Assembly: GCA_902141825.1 (NCBI GenBank)
Contig: CABFPG010000001.1
Location: 372,001 to 436,000, forward strand
Source: Thalassocella blandensis
Lineage (GTDB): Bacteria; Pseudomonadota; Gammaproteobacteria; Pseudomonadales; Cellvibrionaceae
Reading direction: 5' to 3'
Length of the DNA: 64,000 nucleotides
The translations under genes and the position numbers were made by a program. Below the pieces are notes generated by a model. It was not told the origin of the DNA and made no database searches. It worked only from the letters and a program-made list of their open reading frames with translations. Each line of letters begins with the position of its first letter. The stretch's first letter is position 1. This document shows, piece by piece, positions 1 through 8,846 of this stretch.

Positions 1-55
1 TCACGCCTTCGGCAGTGAAACGACAGAACTTACGACGTCTAAAAAAACGAGCCAT
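1..55 (-). CDS. rpsR: 30S ribosomal protein S18 (5' part only)
   Basis: Only the first 18 codons lie in the window. They read MARFFRRRKFCRF followed by TAEGV, the typical arginine-rich start of S18 in gammaproteobacteria. S18 binds the 30S platform as a heterodimer with S6. The start codon follows the rpsF stop by two bases, so the two genes are certainly co-transcribed and may be translationally coupled. In Escherichia coli the primosome gene priB separates rpsF from rpsR, and there is no room for it here. The rest of the gene runs off the left edge. Confidence 0.93.
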   Translation of the reverse strand, partial: MARFFRRRKFCRFTAEGV

Positions 56-57
56 GA

Positions 58-504
58 TTAATTCTCCTCTCCGTCATCATCGTCTTCAACACCAGCTTCT
101 TCCAACTCTTCTTCGTTGTTGTCTTCTTCAGCGGCAGCTTCAGCAGCACGTTTTTCCGCGCGGCTTTTACGCTCGCGGCTTTCTTTCTCTGCTTTCATGA
201 TGGGAGATTCTTCGGTTTCTGCCTCGTCCATACGGATAACAAGGTTACGCAGAACCGCATCGTTATAGCGGAAGTTAGTCGTTAACTCTTCCAGGGCTTC
301 TTCAGTACACTCAACATTCATCAAAACGTAATGCGCTTTGTGAATTTTGTTGATGGAGTATGCTAATTGGCGACGGCCCCAGTCTTCCAAACGATGCACT
401 TTTCCTCCAGTGGAGTTCACTGATGAGGAGTAGCGCTCGATCATGCCGGGCACCTGCTCACTCTGGTCAGGGTGGACCAGAAACACAATTTCGTAATGAC
501 GCAT
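58..504 (-). CDS. rpsF: 30S ribosomal protein S6
   Basis: S6 binds the central domain of 16S rRNA together with S18. The first 100 residues are a full S6 ferredoxin-like domain: [17 protein letters not shown] at the start, then [12 protein letters not shown] and KAHYVLMN in the middle. The product has 148 residues, slightly longer than the E. coli protein, because of a charged C-terminal tail that is lysine/arginine-rich and then strongly acidic (about residues 100-148). Such tails are variable and in E. coli S6 they receive added glutamates. A promoter and a hairpin precede the gene (separate entries). It is the first gene of the rpsF-rpsR unit. Confidence 0.97.
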   Translation of the reverse strand: MRHYEIVFLVHPDQSEQVPGMIERYSSSVNSTGGKVHRLEDWGRRQLAYSINKIHKAHYVLMNVECTEEALEELTTNFRYNDAVLRNLVIRMDEAETEESPIMKAEKESRERKSRAEKRAAEAAAEEDNNEEELEEAGVEDDDDGEEN

Positions 505-525
505 TTTCGCTCCTTACGGGTTAAA

Positions 526-549
526 GTCTCCCGAAAAGCTCGGTGAGAC
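526..549 (-). promoter_or_regulatory. rpsF leader hairpin, candidate S6:S18 autoregulatory site
   Basis: In the rpsF leader the RNA can form GTCTC / GAGAC (5 bp), continued above a single bulged A by CCGA / TCGG around a 5-base loop. The bulge side reads ACCG. S6:S18 leader motifs described in many bacteria carry a conserved CCG next to a bulge that mimics the S6:S18 site in 16S rRNA. The position, about 22 bases before the rpsF start, and the sequence fit that model. The pairing is seen directly and the function is inferred. Confidence 0.5.
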
Positions 550-595
550 AAGGAGAATCGCCAAGCAAAAGACTTGACGGGTTTTAGGGCGTCGC

Positions 596-624
596 ATTCT
601 AGGGGGGGCAAGCTTAAATTGCAA
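596..624 (-). promoter_or_regulatory. sigma-70 type promoter for rpsF-rpsR
   Basis: On the minus strand the sequence reads TTGCAA, a 17-base spacer, then TAGAAT. This is a good -35/-10 pair with ideal spacing, located 92 bases upstream of the rpsF start. The spacer contains a run of seven C. The predicted start of transcription is near 589, which gives a leader of about 85 bases that includes the hairpin at 526-549. The rest of the 213-base gap between rpsF and rlmB shows no other clear signal. Confidence 0.6.
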
Positions 625-717
625 CCATTTCTAAAGGTGGAATGCGAGCTATAGCGCTTTTTGTACAAAATTTTGCTTTTGCCCGCATAAAAGCTGAAGA
701 GAAGCGTCGGAAAAGTC

Positions 718-1458
718 TTAATTTGCGCGCTGTCGACACACTTCGAACAGCACCACGCCTGTTGCAACAGACACATTCAAACTGGACACAATGCCCTGCA
801 TGGGAATCGACACGAGTTCATCACAGGTTTCACGGGTTAATCGGCGCATGCCACTGCCTTCAGCCCCCATCACAATAACTCTCGGGCCGTTTAGAGCGGC
901 CTGATACAGTGTTTGACTGGCTTCGCCTGCTGCCCCGGAAATCCACAAGCCCATTTCCTGCATTTTTTTCATACACCGCGCGAGGTTGGTGACGGCGATT
1001 AAGGGGACGCTCTCCCCTGCACCGCATGCCACTTTGCGAGCGGTTTCGGTAAGGCTGGCGGAATTATCTTTTGGCACCACCACTGCATGAACACCCGCGG
1101 CATCGGCGGTTCTCAAACAAGCCCCTAGATTGTGCGGGTCGGTAATGCCATCCAGAACAAGGATTAATGGGTCTCCATCAACCTGCTTGATAAGCTCGTA
1201 TAAATCAGGTTCAAGCAGCGACTTTCCGGCTTCCACCGTTGCCACAACACCCTGATGGTTGCCTTCACACATGGCATCCAGTTTTTTCCGGTCGACAGTG
1301 TCTATTTTGATATTTGCACTTTGAGCGGCGCTCATAATTTTTTGCATGCGCTGATCAAGCCGTCCGCGCAAGATAAATAAACATTTAATCCGCTGAGGAG
1401 CGGTTTTCAACAATGTCTGGACCGCGTGAATCCCATAAGTTGTTTCTTGAGTTGCCAT
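718..1458 (-). CDS. rlmB: 23S rRNA (guanosine-2251-2'-O)-methyltransferase RlmB
   Basis: This SPOUT-family enzyme uses SAM to methylate the 2'-OH of G2251 in the 23S rRNA P-loop. The 246 residues are the normal length. The N-terminal substrate-binding domain is about residues 1-75 (ETTYGIHAVQTLLK). The SPOUT domain carries LVLDGITDPHNLGACLRTAD (motif 1), VIVMGAEGSGMRRLT (motif 2) and the IPMQGIVSSLNVSVATGV knot motif near the C-terminus. The ATG lies 9 bases after the rnr stop, and the rnr-rlmB pair is a standard gammaproteobacterial operon. Confidence 0.97.
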   Translation of the reverse strand: MATQETTYGIHAVQTLLKTAPQRIKCLFILRGRLDQRMQKIMSAAQSANIKIDTVDRKKLDAMCEGNHQGVVATVEAGKSLLEPDLYELIKQVDGDPLILVLDGITDPHNLGACLRTADAAGVHAVVVPKDNSASLTETARKVACGAGESVPLIAVTNLARCMKKMQEMGLWISGAAGEASQTLYQAALNGPRVIVMGAEGSGMRRLTRETCDELVSIPMQGIVSSLNVSVATGVVLFEVCRQRAN

Positions 1459-1467
1459 GGTGTCTTA

Positions 1468-4356
1468 CTATTTTTTACCTTTGTTTTTGCTGTTTTTCTT
1501 TTTGGCTTTTTTGCTGTTTTTGTCTTTTTTAGCTTTCAAATCCTTTTTCTTACCTGGTTTTACTTGCTTGACTTTTTTTGCGTTCTTTTCAGCTTTTGCA
1601 GGCTTAGTCTTTTTTGTAGTTTTAACTTGATCTGCTTTTTTTGCTGAATTTACTTCACCGTCTTTTTTACCTTCTTTGCCCTTTTTGCCTTCTTGCCCCT
1701 TTTTGCTTTCTTTGGCCTTACTTTTAACTTTGGCTTTTTTGGCTGCAGGCTTAGTTTTTGTTTTAGTTTTAGCTTTAGCTTTGCCTGGCGACTTGGATTT
1801 CGACTTTACAGTAGCAGCACTTTTTTTCTTGCTAACCTTTTTGGGCTTACCTGGCTCAGTCTTGACTTCAACCACTTCTTTGGCAGGTGTCTTTGTCTCT
1901 GCTATTTCTGCCACAGCACCCGTTTTTGCTTTTTGGCCCTGCTTTGCATTTCTTTTGCTCGACGATCCGTGGCTACTGGGCGACATCTCAAGATCGTTAT
2001 CCAGCTCCGCAGTTGTTTTGATCTGTTGCGCCTTGCGCTTACGAATGGTTCTTGTACTGTGCACGGCGCCACTGGTTGTCGCCGGTTTCGCAGTGCGTGT
2101 CTGTTTTCGTTGACGCACAGAACCCACCAGCTCAAAGTCGGTCTTGCGTTCGTCGAGATCCACCCGCATGACTCGAACTCGAAGCGGATCACCTAAATGA
2201 AATACTTTTCGCGTGCGCTCACCAACCAGACGATGTTTCGCGGCTTCAAAATGATAATAATCATGCGGCAGCGTTGCGACATGTATTAGACCTTCGATAT
2301 AGAGATCCCGCAACTCAACAAAAAGACCAAATCCGGTAACGGCACTCACCACGCCTTCGAACTCTTCTCCAACATGATTCTGGAGATATTCACACTTCAA
2401 CCAGCTGACGACATCTCGCGTTGCTTCATCCGCTCTGCGTTCACACAACGAAGTCTGCTCACCAAAATTTTGCATATCAGACAGCGCGTAAGGATACACA
2501 TTATCAAAAGCCTTGCCCGATTGTTTATTTGCGCGGCGCAATTTGCTGGACTTAATATCGGACTGCAAAAGCGCTCGAATTGCACGATGTACCAGTAAAT
2601 CCGGATACCGTCGAATCGGCGAGGTGAAATGCGCGTAAGCGGTATAGGCCAAACCAAAGTGCCCTTCATTCGCCGGCTGATACACCGCCTGATTCATGCT
2701 GCGAAGCATTACCGTCTGAATAATGTGTGCATCCGGACGCCCTTGTGCACGCTCCAGAACCTCGCGATAATGCTGCGGGCTTATTTCTTCCCCGCCCCGC
2801 ATGCTCAACCCGATTTCTGCAAGATATTCGTGCAACATCTCGAGTTTTTCCTGTCGCGGTCCCTCGTGCACACGATAAAGCGTTGGGACTTTTAACGACT
2901 CCAGTAATTTTGCCGTACTGACATTGGCCGCCAGCATACATTCTTCGATAAGTTTATGCGCATCGTTACGTTCGATCGGCACAATTTTTTCAATTTTTCG
3001 CTCGGCATCAAATACAATTTTGGTTTCTTTTGATTCAAAGTCGATTGCACCACGCTCATCCCGGGCGGTGCGTAACACCTGATACAAGTCGTGAAGCTCG
3101 TCTATGTGCTTCACGATATCGCTATATTGTTGTCGAATACTGCTTTGCTTTTTACCCTTCTCGGCAATCATTTGGCCGACCTGGGTATAAGTTAAACGCG
3201 CCTGGGAGTGCATAACGGCTTCATAAAACGTGTAGCCACTTATTTTTCCCTTCGCACTGATGGTCATTTCACACACCATACACAGGCGATCAACTTTAGG
3301 ATTCAGCGAGCAAAGGCCGTTGGAGAGCACTTGCGGTAGCATCGGCACAACAAAGTCCGGGAAATAAACTGAAGTTCCTCGCGTTATCGCTTCTTTGTCC
3401 AGTGCACTGTCCTTTTGCACATAGTGCGATACATCCGCAATTGCGACGTAAAGACGCCATCCACCAGAACGCTTTTTCTCACAAAAAACAGCATCGTCAA
3501 AATCGCGAGCATCTTCACCATCGATTGTCACCAGTGGGAGCTTACGTAAATCAATACGTCCCCTCTTATCCGGTTCACTCACCTCACTGGTAAACGTTGC
3601 CGCCTGCTGTTCTACCTCCGGCGGCCAAACGTGAGGGATACCGTGTGAACGTATTGCAACATCAATCTCCATTCCCGGGGCCATGTGATCTCCGAGAACT
3701 TCGACAATTCGCCCCACGGGACGCTGATATCGGCTGGGCTGCTGTACGATTTCCACTACAACAAACTGACCATCCTTAGCTTTGGCATTGTCTTCTGGCG
3801 GAATCAGAATGTCATGACAGTTACGTGGATTATCCGGCCTCACCAGTAAAATGCCCCGCTCGTTAATATAGCGTCCCACGGTTTGCTGAGTATTATGAGA
3901 AAGGATTTCCACAATCGTCCCTTCTCGCTTGCCGTTGGGACCTTCTCCGTCTGCTCTTACTAACACTTCATCGCCGTCAAAGACTTTTCGCATTTGACGG
4001 TTACTCAAATAGATATCACCTTCCCCTTCCAGCGGAATGACGAACCCGAAACCATCGCGATGCCCCTGCACGCGGCCGCGAATCAAATCCATTTTTTCTA
4101 CCAAGCCGTAAGCGCCTTTTCGATTCTTGATCAGCTGCCCATCTCGCTCCATCGCAATCAGACGCCGCCGTAGACCTTCGATTTGGTCTTCTTGCGTTAA
4201 TTCGAGTTTCTTACACAGCGAGGTGTGACTTAAGGGGCCACGAGATTTCTCAAGCAACTCGCTGATGTATTCTCTACTGGCAATAGGGTTGTCGTATTTA
4301 GATGCTTCACGCTTTGCGTAGGGGTCGCTATTTGAATTTGATCTTTTTTTTCTCAA
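1468..4356 (-). CDS. rnr: Ribonuclease R with very long lysine-rich tail
   Basis: RNase R is a processive 3'-5' hydrolytic exoribonuclease of the RNase II family that degrades structured RNA and acts in ribosome quality control. Domains in order are an N-terminal winged helix (about 28-90), two cold-shock OB folds (about 92-250), the RNB catalytic domain with GEDARDFDDAVF near residue 280 (metal-binding aspartates), and an S1 domain (about 660-745). After this the protein continues for about 210 residues of lysine, alanine and threonine low-complexity sequence. It totals 962 residues against 813 in E. coli. The start codon appears to be TTG, preceded by a GGAA-type ribosome binding site. The 208 bases upstream are AT-rich with no clear element. 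Confidence 0.96.
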   Translation of the reverse strand: MRKKRSNSNSDPYAKREASKYDNPIASREYISELLEKSRGPLSHTSLCKKLELTQEDQIEGLRRRLIAMERDGQLIKNRKGAYGLVEKMDLIRGRVQGHRDGFGFVIPLEGEGDIYLSNRQMRKVFDGDEVLVRADGEGPNGKREGTIVEILSHNTQQTVGRYINERGILLVRPDNPRNCHDILIPPEDNAKAKDGQFVVVEIVQQPSRYQRPVGRIVEVLGDHMAPGMEIDVAIRSHGIPHVWPPEVEQQAATFTSEVSEPDKRGRIDLRKLPLVTIDGEDARDFDDAVFCEKKRSGGWRLYVAIADVSHYVQKDSALDKEAITRGTSVYFPDFVVPMLPQVLSNGLCSLNPKVDRLCMVCEMTISAKGKISGYTFYEAVMHSQARLTYTQVGQMIAEKGKKQSSIRQQYSDIVKHIDELHDLYQVLRTARDERGAIDFESKETKIVFDAERKIEKIVPIERNDAHKLIEECMLAANVSTAKLLESLKVPTLYRVHEGPRQEKLEMLHEYLAEIGLSMRGGEEISPQHYREVLERAQGRPDAHIIQTVMLRSMNQAVYQPANEGHFGLAYTAYAHFTSPIRRYPDLLVHRAIRALLQSDIKSSKLRRANKQSGKAFDNVYPYALSDMQNFGEQTSLCERRADEATRDVVSWLKCEYLQNHVGEEFEGVVSAVTGFGLFVELRDLYIEGLIHVATLPHDYYHFEAAKHRLVGERTRKVFHLGDPLRVRVMRVDLDERKTDFELVGSVRQRKQTRTAKPATTSGAVHSTRTIRKRKAQQIKTTAELDNDLEMSPSSHGSSSKRNAKQGQKAKTGAVAEIAETKTPAKEVVEVKTEPGKPKKVSKKKSAATVKSKSKSPGKAKAKTKTKTKPAAKKAKVKSKAKESKKGQEGKKGKEGKKDGEVNSAKKADQVKTTKKTKPAKAEKNAKKVKQVKPGKKKDLKAKKDKNSKKAKKKNSKNKGKK

Positions 4357-4564
4357 AATTAGATTCCGCTTAAATCAAAATTATGATTTTTTGAGCTGAG
4401 TGTATGTTGTCGACTGGAAATACAACTTGGATAATTTATCGTTTTTTGTTTTGAATAATATACGGTCTATCATACTTTATGGCACCAGTTTTGTACTAGT
4501 TTTGTCTACTTCACAAACAATTCAATAAAAATAAGGCATTCTTTGAAAAGCAACATATAGACCA

Positions 4565-4915
4565 CTATTCCAGGCTCGGTTGTCCATCTTCATGAAGTGC
4601 ATTAGCGAGAGCATGCATATTTTCAGACGTCATCTGCTGAAAATGCAATCCCACTTTCGCACCGCGATTCCCGGCCAGAATATCATTGTGTATCACGTGA
4701 GTTACCGCCCTGATTCGCGTTTTTACATGGCGATTTCGCACAAAAAACTCAATGTTCACCTGTGTTCCTACAGGAATAGCATATACAAAATAAATCCCCA
4801 AGCCACCGCGAGAAGCACTGAAAATACTTATTTCATTGATTTCTTTACCTGGCAACAGAATTCGACCAGGCCAATCGACATTAAAACGCTGATACTGCCT
4901 GCGTTCAATTCCCAT
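4565..4915 (-). CDS. PilZ-domain protein
   Basis: This small PilZ-domain protein, probably a cyclic-di-GMP receptor, has 116 residues from the ATG at 4915. An upstream GTG at 4936 is possible but has no ribosome binding site. The RxxxR motif is present near the N-terminus (RRQYQR). The second motif appears as SASRGG, with serine where D/N is usual in (D/N)xSxxG, so binding is likely but not certain. The C-terminal half keeps the GAKVGLHF strand common in PilZ domains. It sits alone between purA and rnr, where E. coli has nsrR. A role in motility or exopolysaccharide control would be inference. Confidence 0.85.
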   Translation of the reverse strand: MGIERRQYQRFNVDWPGRILLPGKEINEISIFSASRGGLGIYFVYAIPVGTQVNIEFFVRNRHVKTRIRAVTHVIHNDILAGNRGAKVGLHFQQMTSENMHALANALHEDGQPSLE

Positions 4916-5012
4916 TCCTGCACACCCAAAAGACACTTTAAAAATTTTATTTATGTTGTTTTGAGTGTAGTTGAATAACGGCTATAACAAGAGGAGAGAC
5001 AAGGAGAGAGCA

Positions 5013-5041
5013 GCAGTTTGTCATACAGGACAACAAACTGC
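5013..5041 (-). terminator. Inverted repeat just after purA, possible terminator without U-run
   Basis: GCAGTTTGT and ACAAACTGC form a perfect 9-bp stem around an 11-base loop, beginning 11 bases after the purA stop codon. No run of T follows on either strand, so it would be a poor intrinsic terminator. It may instead protect the 3' end of the purA transcript. Confidence 0.4.
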
Positions 5042-5051
5042 CGAACAAATA

Positions 5052-6368
<1,317 letters not shown>

Positions 6369-6424
6369 TCAATTAAAATTAATTTTGCCACGACAGTATC
6401 GCAAAAACAGCACTTAGACCGACT

Positions 6425-7609
6425 TTACAGCTTTTCTACGATCAACTGTCCGTCCTGTTCGCGTAATATTCGATCACAATTTTGATGGTCCCGCGGGCTG
6501 GTCTGTCCAGACAAACCACATACCACACGTTCGCCCTGCTCACGCAGCTCCAACACTTTTTGCCAACCGGCATATGAGTTGGTTTCAGGTGCAAATATGC
6601 CTTTATCCTCAGTTTTGTCGTTACCACGTAACAAACGACAAATTGCAGTCAGGTTTAAGTCAAACCCGGTTGCAGGTCGACTGCGACCAAATGCTTCACC
6701 AATATGATCATAACGTCCACCACTGGCGATTGCGTTACCCACGCCGGGTGCGAACGCACCAAACACAATGCCGGTGTGATAGTGGTAGCCCCGTAATTCA
6801 CTGAGATCGCAATAAAACTGCGCATTGGGATATCGCTCGGACACCACATTAATTAATGCTTGCAATTCGTCCAATGCAGCCAGCACTTCCGCTGGCGCTT
6901 CAGCAAAAGCTTCTCGCGCTTTATCCAGCACGCCAGTGCTACCAGAAAATTTAGGTAGTTGCGAAAACCACTGCCGAGCCTGCTCGTCCGCGACATTCAC
7001 GTCCAGCCAGGCATTAATTTCACTTTGGGATTTGGTTTGCAACAAACCAAATAACGCCAATTCCTGTTCAGAATTAAGTTCAGCAAATTCCGCCAGAGAA
7101 CGGAAAACGCCAACATGGCCTATATCGATGTATTGCTTTTCCAAACGAATCGCACTTAGCGCTGCCAACAACAAACTGACAATTTCGATATCGGCATCCA
7201 AACCAGACTCACCGAAAAGCTCTACGCCCGTCATTAACGGCGTTCTTGAGCTTAAAGGTGTTTTAGGCCGGGTATGCATCACATGACCGGCGTAGCACAA
7301 ACGATTAGTGCCTTCTCGTTGCAGGCTGTGTGCATCCATCCGCGCGGCTTGCGGTGTGATATCCGCTCGAATCCCCATGGTTTTGCCGGATAATTGATCT
7401 GTCAGCTTGAACGTTAGCAGCTCAATATCTCGCCCGGAACCAGTTAGCAGGGAATCAGTAAATTCGACCATCGGGGGTATCACATAGTCGTAACCCCAGG
7501 TTTCAAAAAGATGTAACAAGCGCTGGCGAAGCTGCTCAATTTGGTTGGCTTCGTTGGGTAGGACTTCTTCAATGCCATCCGGCAACAACCAACGGTCAAC
7601 TTTACTCAT
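6425..7609 (-). CDS. hisZ: ATP phosphoribosyltransferase regulatory subunit HisZ
   Basis: HisZ is a catalytically inactive paralogue of histidyl-tRNA synthetase that activates the short form of HisG and gives histidine feedback control. The 394 residues start MSKVDRWLLPDGIEEVLP. They contain class II synthetase-like segments, including MGIRADITPQAAR (motif 2-like) and a glycine-rich ASGGRYDHIGEAFGR. The C-terminal anticodon-binding domain of true HisRS is missing, as expected. A GGAAAGG ribosome binding site precedes the ATG. Its presence predicts a short-form hisG elsewhere in the genome. It lies between the DUF2065 gene and purA, a common arrangement outside the enterics. Confidence 0.95.
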   Translation of the reverse strand: MSKVDRWLLPDGIEEVLPNEANQIEQLRQRLLHLFETWGYDYVIPPMVEFTDSLLTGSGRDIELLTFKLTDQLSGKTMGIRADITPQAARMDAHSLQREGTNRLCYAGHVMHTRPKTPLSSRTPLMTGVELFGESGLDADIEIVSLLLAALSAIRLEKQYIDIGHVGVFRSLAEFAELNSEQELALFGLLQTKSQSEINAWLDVNVADEQARQWFSQLPKFSGSTGVLDKAREAFAEAPAEVLAALDELQALINVVSERYPNAQFYCDLSELRGYHYHTGIVFGAFAPGVGNAIASGGRYDHIGEAFGRSRPATGFDLNLTAICRLLRGNDKTEDKGIFAPETNSYAGWQKVLELREQGERVVCGLSGQTSPRDHQNCDRILREQDGQLIVEKL

Positions 7610-7625
7610 ATGCCTTTCCAGAGTC

Positions 7626-7811
7626 TTAGTGAATCAAAAACAATAAACCGGCTCCAATCGCCATACTGACCAGGCCCATCAGGCGCAGCTGTCGATCCGG
7701 CGTTAATGCCAGCATGGCAACCAATTGTCGCCATCGATTGGGATATAAAAAAGGCAAAATACCTTCAATGACCAGCATGAGACACAGCGCTTTACCCAAC
7801 TCTTCCCACAT
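7626..7811 (-). CDS. DUF2065 (YjeT-like) small membrane protein
   Basis: A 61-residue protein with two hydrophobic segments, about residues 6-24 and 43-60, separated by a short basic loop (YPNRWRQL). This is the DUF2065/YjeT pattern, and YjeT-like genes lie downstream of hflC in many gammaproteobacteria, including E. coli. Its function is unknown. A terminator lies between hflC and this gene, so it may be transcribed mainly with hisZ and purA. Confidence 0.85.
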   Translation of the reverse strand: MWEELGKALCLMLVIEGILPFLYPNRWRQLVAMLALTPDRQLRLMGLVSMAIGAGLLFLIH

Positions 7812-7842
7812 TTTGAGAATTCTCTCCGCGTGTTACTGGCAC

Positions 7843-7870
7843 AAAAAAACCGGCTGATTTGCAGCCGGTT
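7843..7870 (-). terminator. Rho-independent terminator after hflC
   Basis: On the minus strand AACCGGCTG pairs with CAGCCGGTT around a 5-base loop and is followed directly by a run of T. It lies about 100 bases after the hflC stop and 32 bases before the DUF2065 gene, so it should end the hfq-hflX-hflK-hflC transcript at least in part. Confidence 0.85.
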
Positions 7871-7971
7871 ACCGGATTTTACCACGGAATGTTGCGCTTA
7901 TTAAGCTGGCGTTTGCATTAATTCATGCGCCTGCGCCACCAAAGTTCAATATTTACGCAATTTATTGCGAA

Positions 7972-8844
7972 TTACTTCCCTTTAGAGTCATTCAGATATT
8001 TGAAGAAATCGCTGTCTGGATCAAGCAGAAGCACATCATCCTTTCCTCTGAACGTTTGCTTGTACGCATTTAAACTGCGTACGAAAGCATAGAATTCAGG
8101 GTCTTTGTTATATGCCGCCGCGTATATGGAAGCAGCTTTAGCATCACCCTCACCGCGCAGTAATTCTGCTTCTCGGTAGGCTTCAGCCTCAATTACAACT
8201 TGCTGTCTATCAGCAAAAGAACGGATCACCTCGGCCTGTTCCTTACCTTGCGAGCGATGCTCACGCGCTTCTCGCGCACGCTCTGCACGCATACGGTTAT
8301 AAACAGGGTCACTCACTTCCTCTGGCAGGTCAATTTTCTTCACGCGAACATCCACCACCTCAATACCCAACGAGGTTTGTGTGAATTCATTGAGCTGTTT
8401 GGCGATTTCCACCATTAACTGGTCTCGCTCACCACTCACGACCTCTTGCAGCGATCGCTGTGCAAACTGGTTGCGCAGGCCTTCATTAATACGCTGAGCC
8501 AATAAGCGCTGTGCACGCTCTTCCTCACCATTGGTTGCCGTATAAAAAGCTCCAACATCGATAATGTGCCACTTCGCAAAAGAGTCCACCATCATGCTTT
8601 TCTTTTCAACCGTCAGAAAACGCTCAGCGCGCGCATCCAGGGTCAACACTCGCGCATCGAATTTCTTTGCTTCATCAACAAAGGGCAATTTCGCGTGCAA
8701 GCCGGGCTTCAAATCAGCATCGACCACCCGCCCCAAACGCAACAATACACCTCGTTCGGTTTGATTGACGATGTAGAGGGAGTTGTCGACCAAAAAGACC
8801 AGCACGATAAACGCAATAATACCTATAAAGGTTCTAACAGACAT
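7972..8844 (-). CDS. hflC: HflC, SPFH-family modulator of FtsH protease
   Basis: HflC forms with HflK a large periplasm-facing cage around the membrane protease FtsH and limits its access to membrane substrates. The 290-residue protein has an N-terminal membrane anchor (about residues 5-22) and an SPFH/band 7 domain beginning VNQTERGVLLRLGRV. A long charged coiled coil follows (about 180-245, with RAEREAREHR-like heptads), then a C-terminal region with AAAYNKDPEFYAFVRSLNAY, which is conserved in HflC. The start lies only 2 bases after the hflK stop, so the two are translationally coupled. Confidence 0.97.
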   Translation of the reverse strand: MSVRTFIGIIAFIVLVFLVDNSLYIVNQTERGVLLRLGRVVDADLKPGLHAKLPFVDEAKKFDARVLTLDARAERFLTVEKKSMMVDSFAKWHIIDVGAFYTATNGEEERAQRLLAQRINEGLRNQFAQRSLQEVVSGERDQLMVEIAKQLNEFTQTSLGIEVVDVRVKKIDLPEEVSDPVYNRMRAERAREAREHRSQGKEQAEVIRSFADRQQVVIEAEAYREAELLRGEGDAKAASIYAAAYNKDPEFYAFVRSLNAYKQTFRGKDDVLLLDPDSDFFKYLNDSKGK

Positions 8845-8846
8845 GA

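Noticed and set aside
1676-2196. Two long plus-strand reading frames opposite the end of rnr
   Set aside because: They mirror the lysine-rich tail of RNase R (lysine AAA codons read as phenylalanine TTT on the other strand) and show no ribosome binding site or protein-like features.
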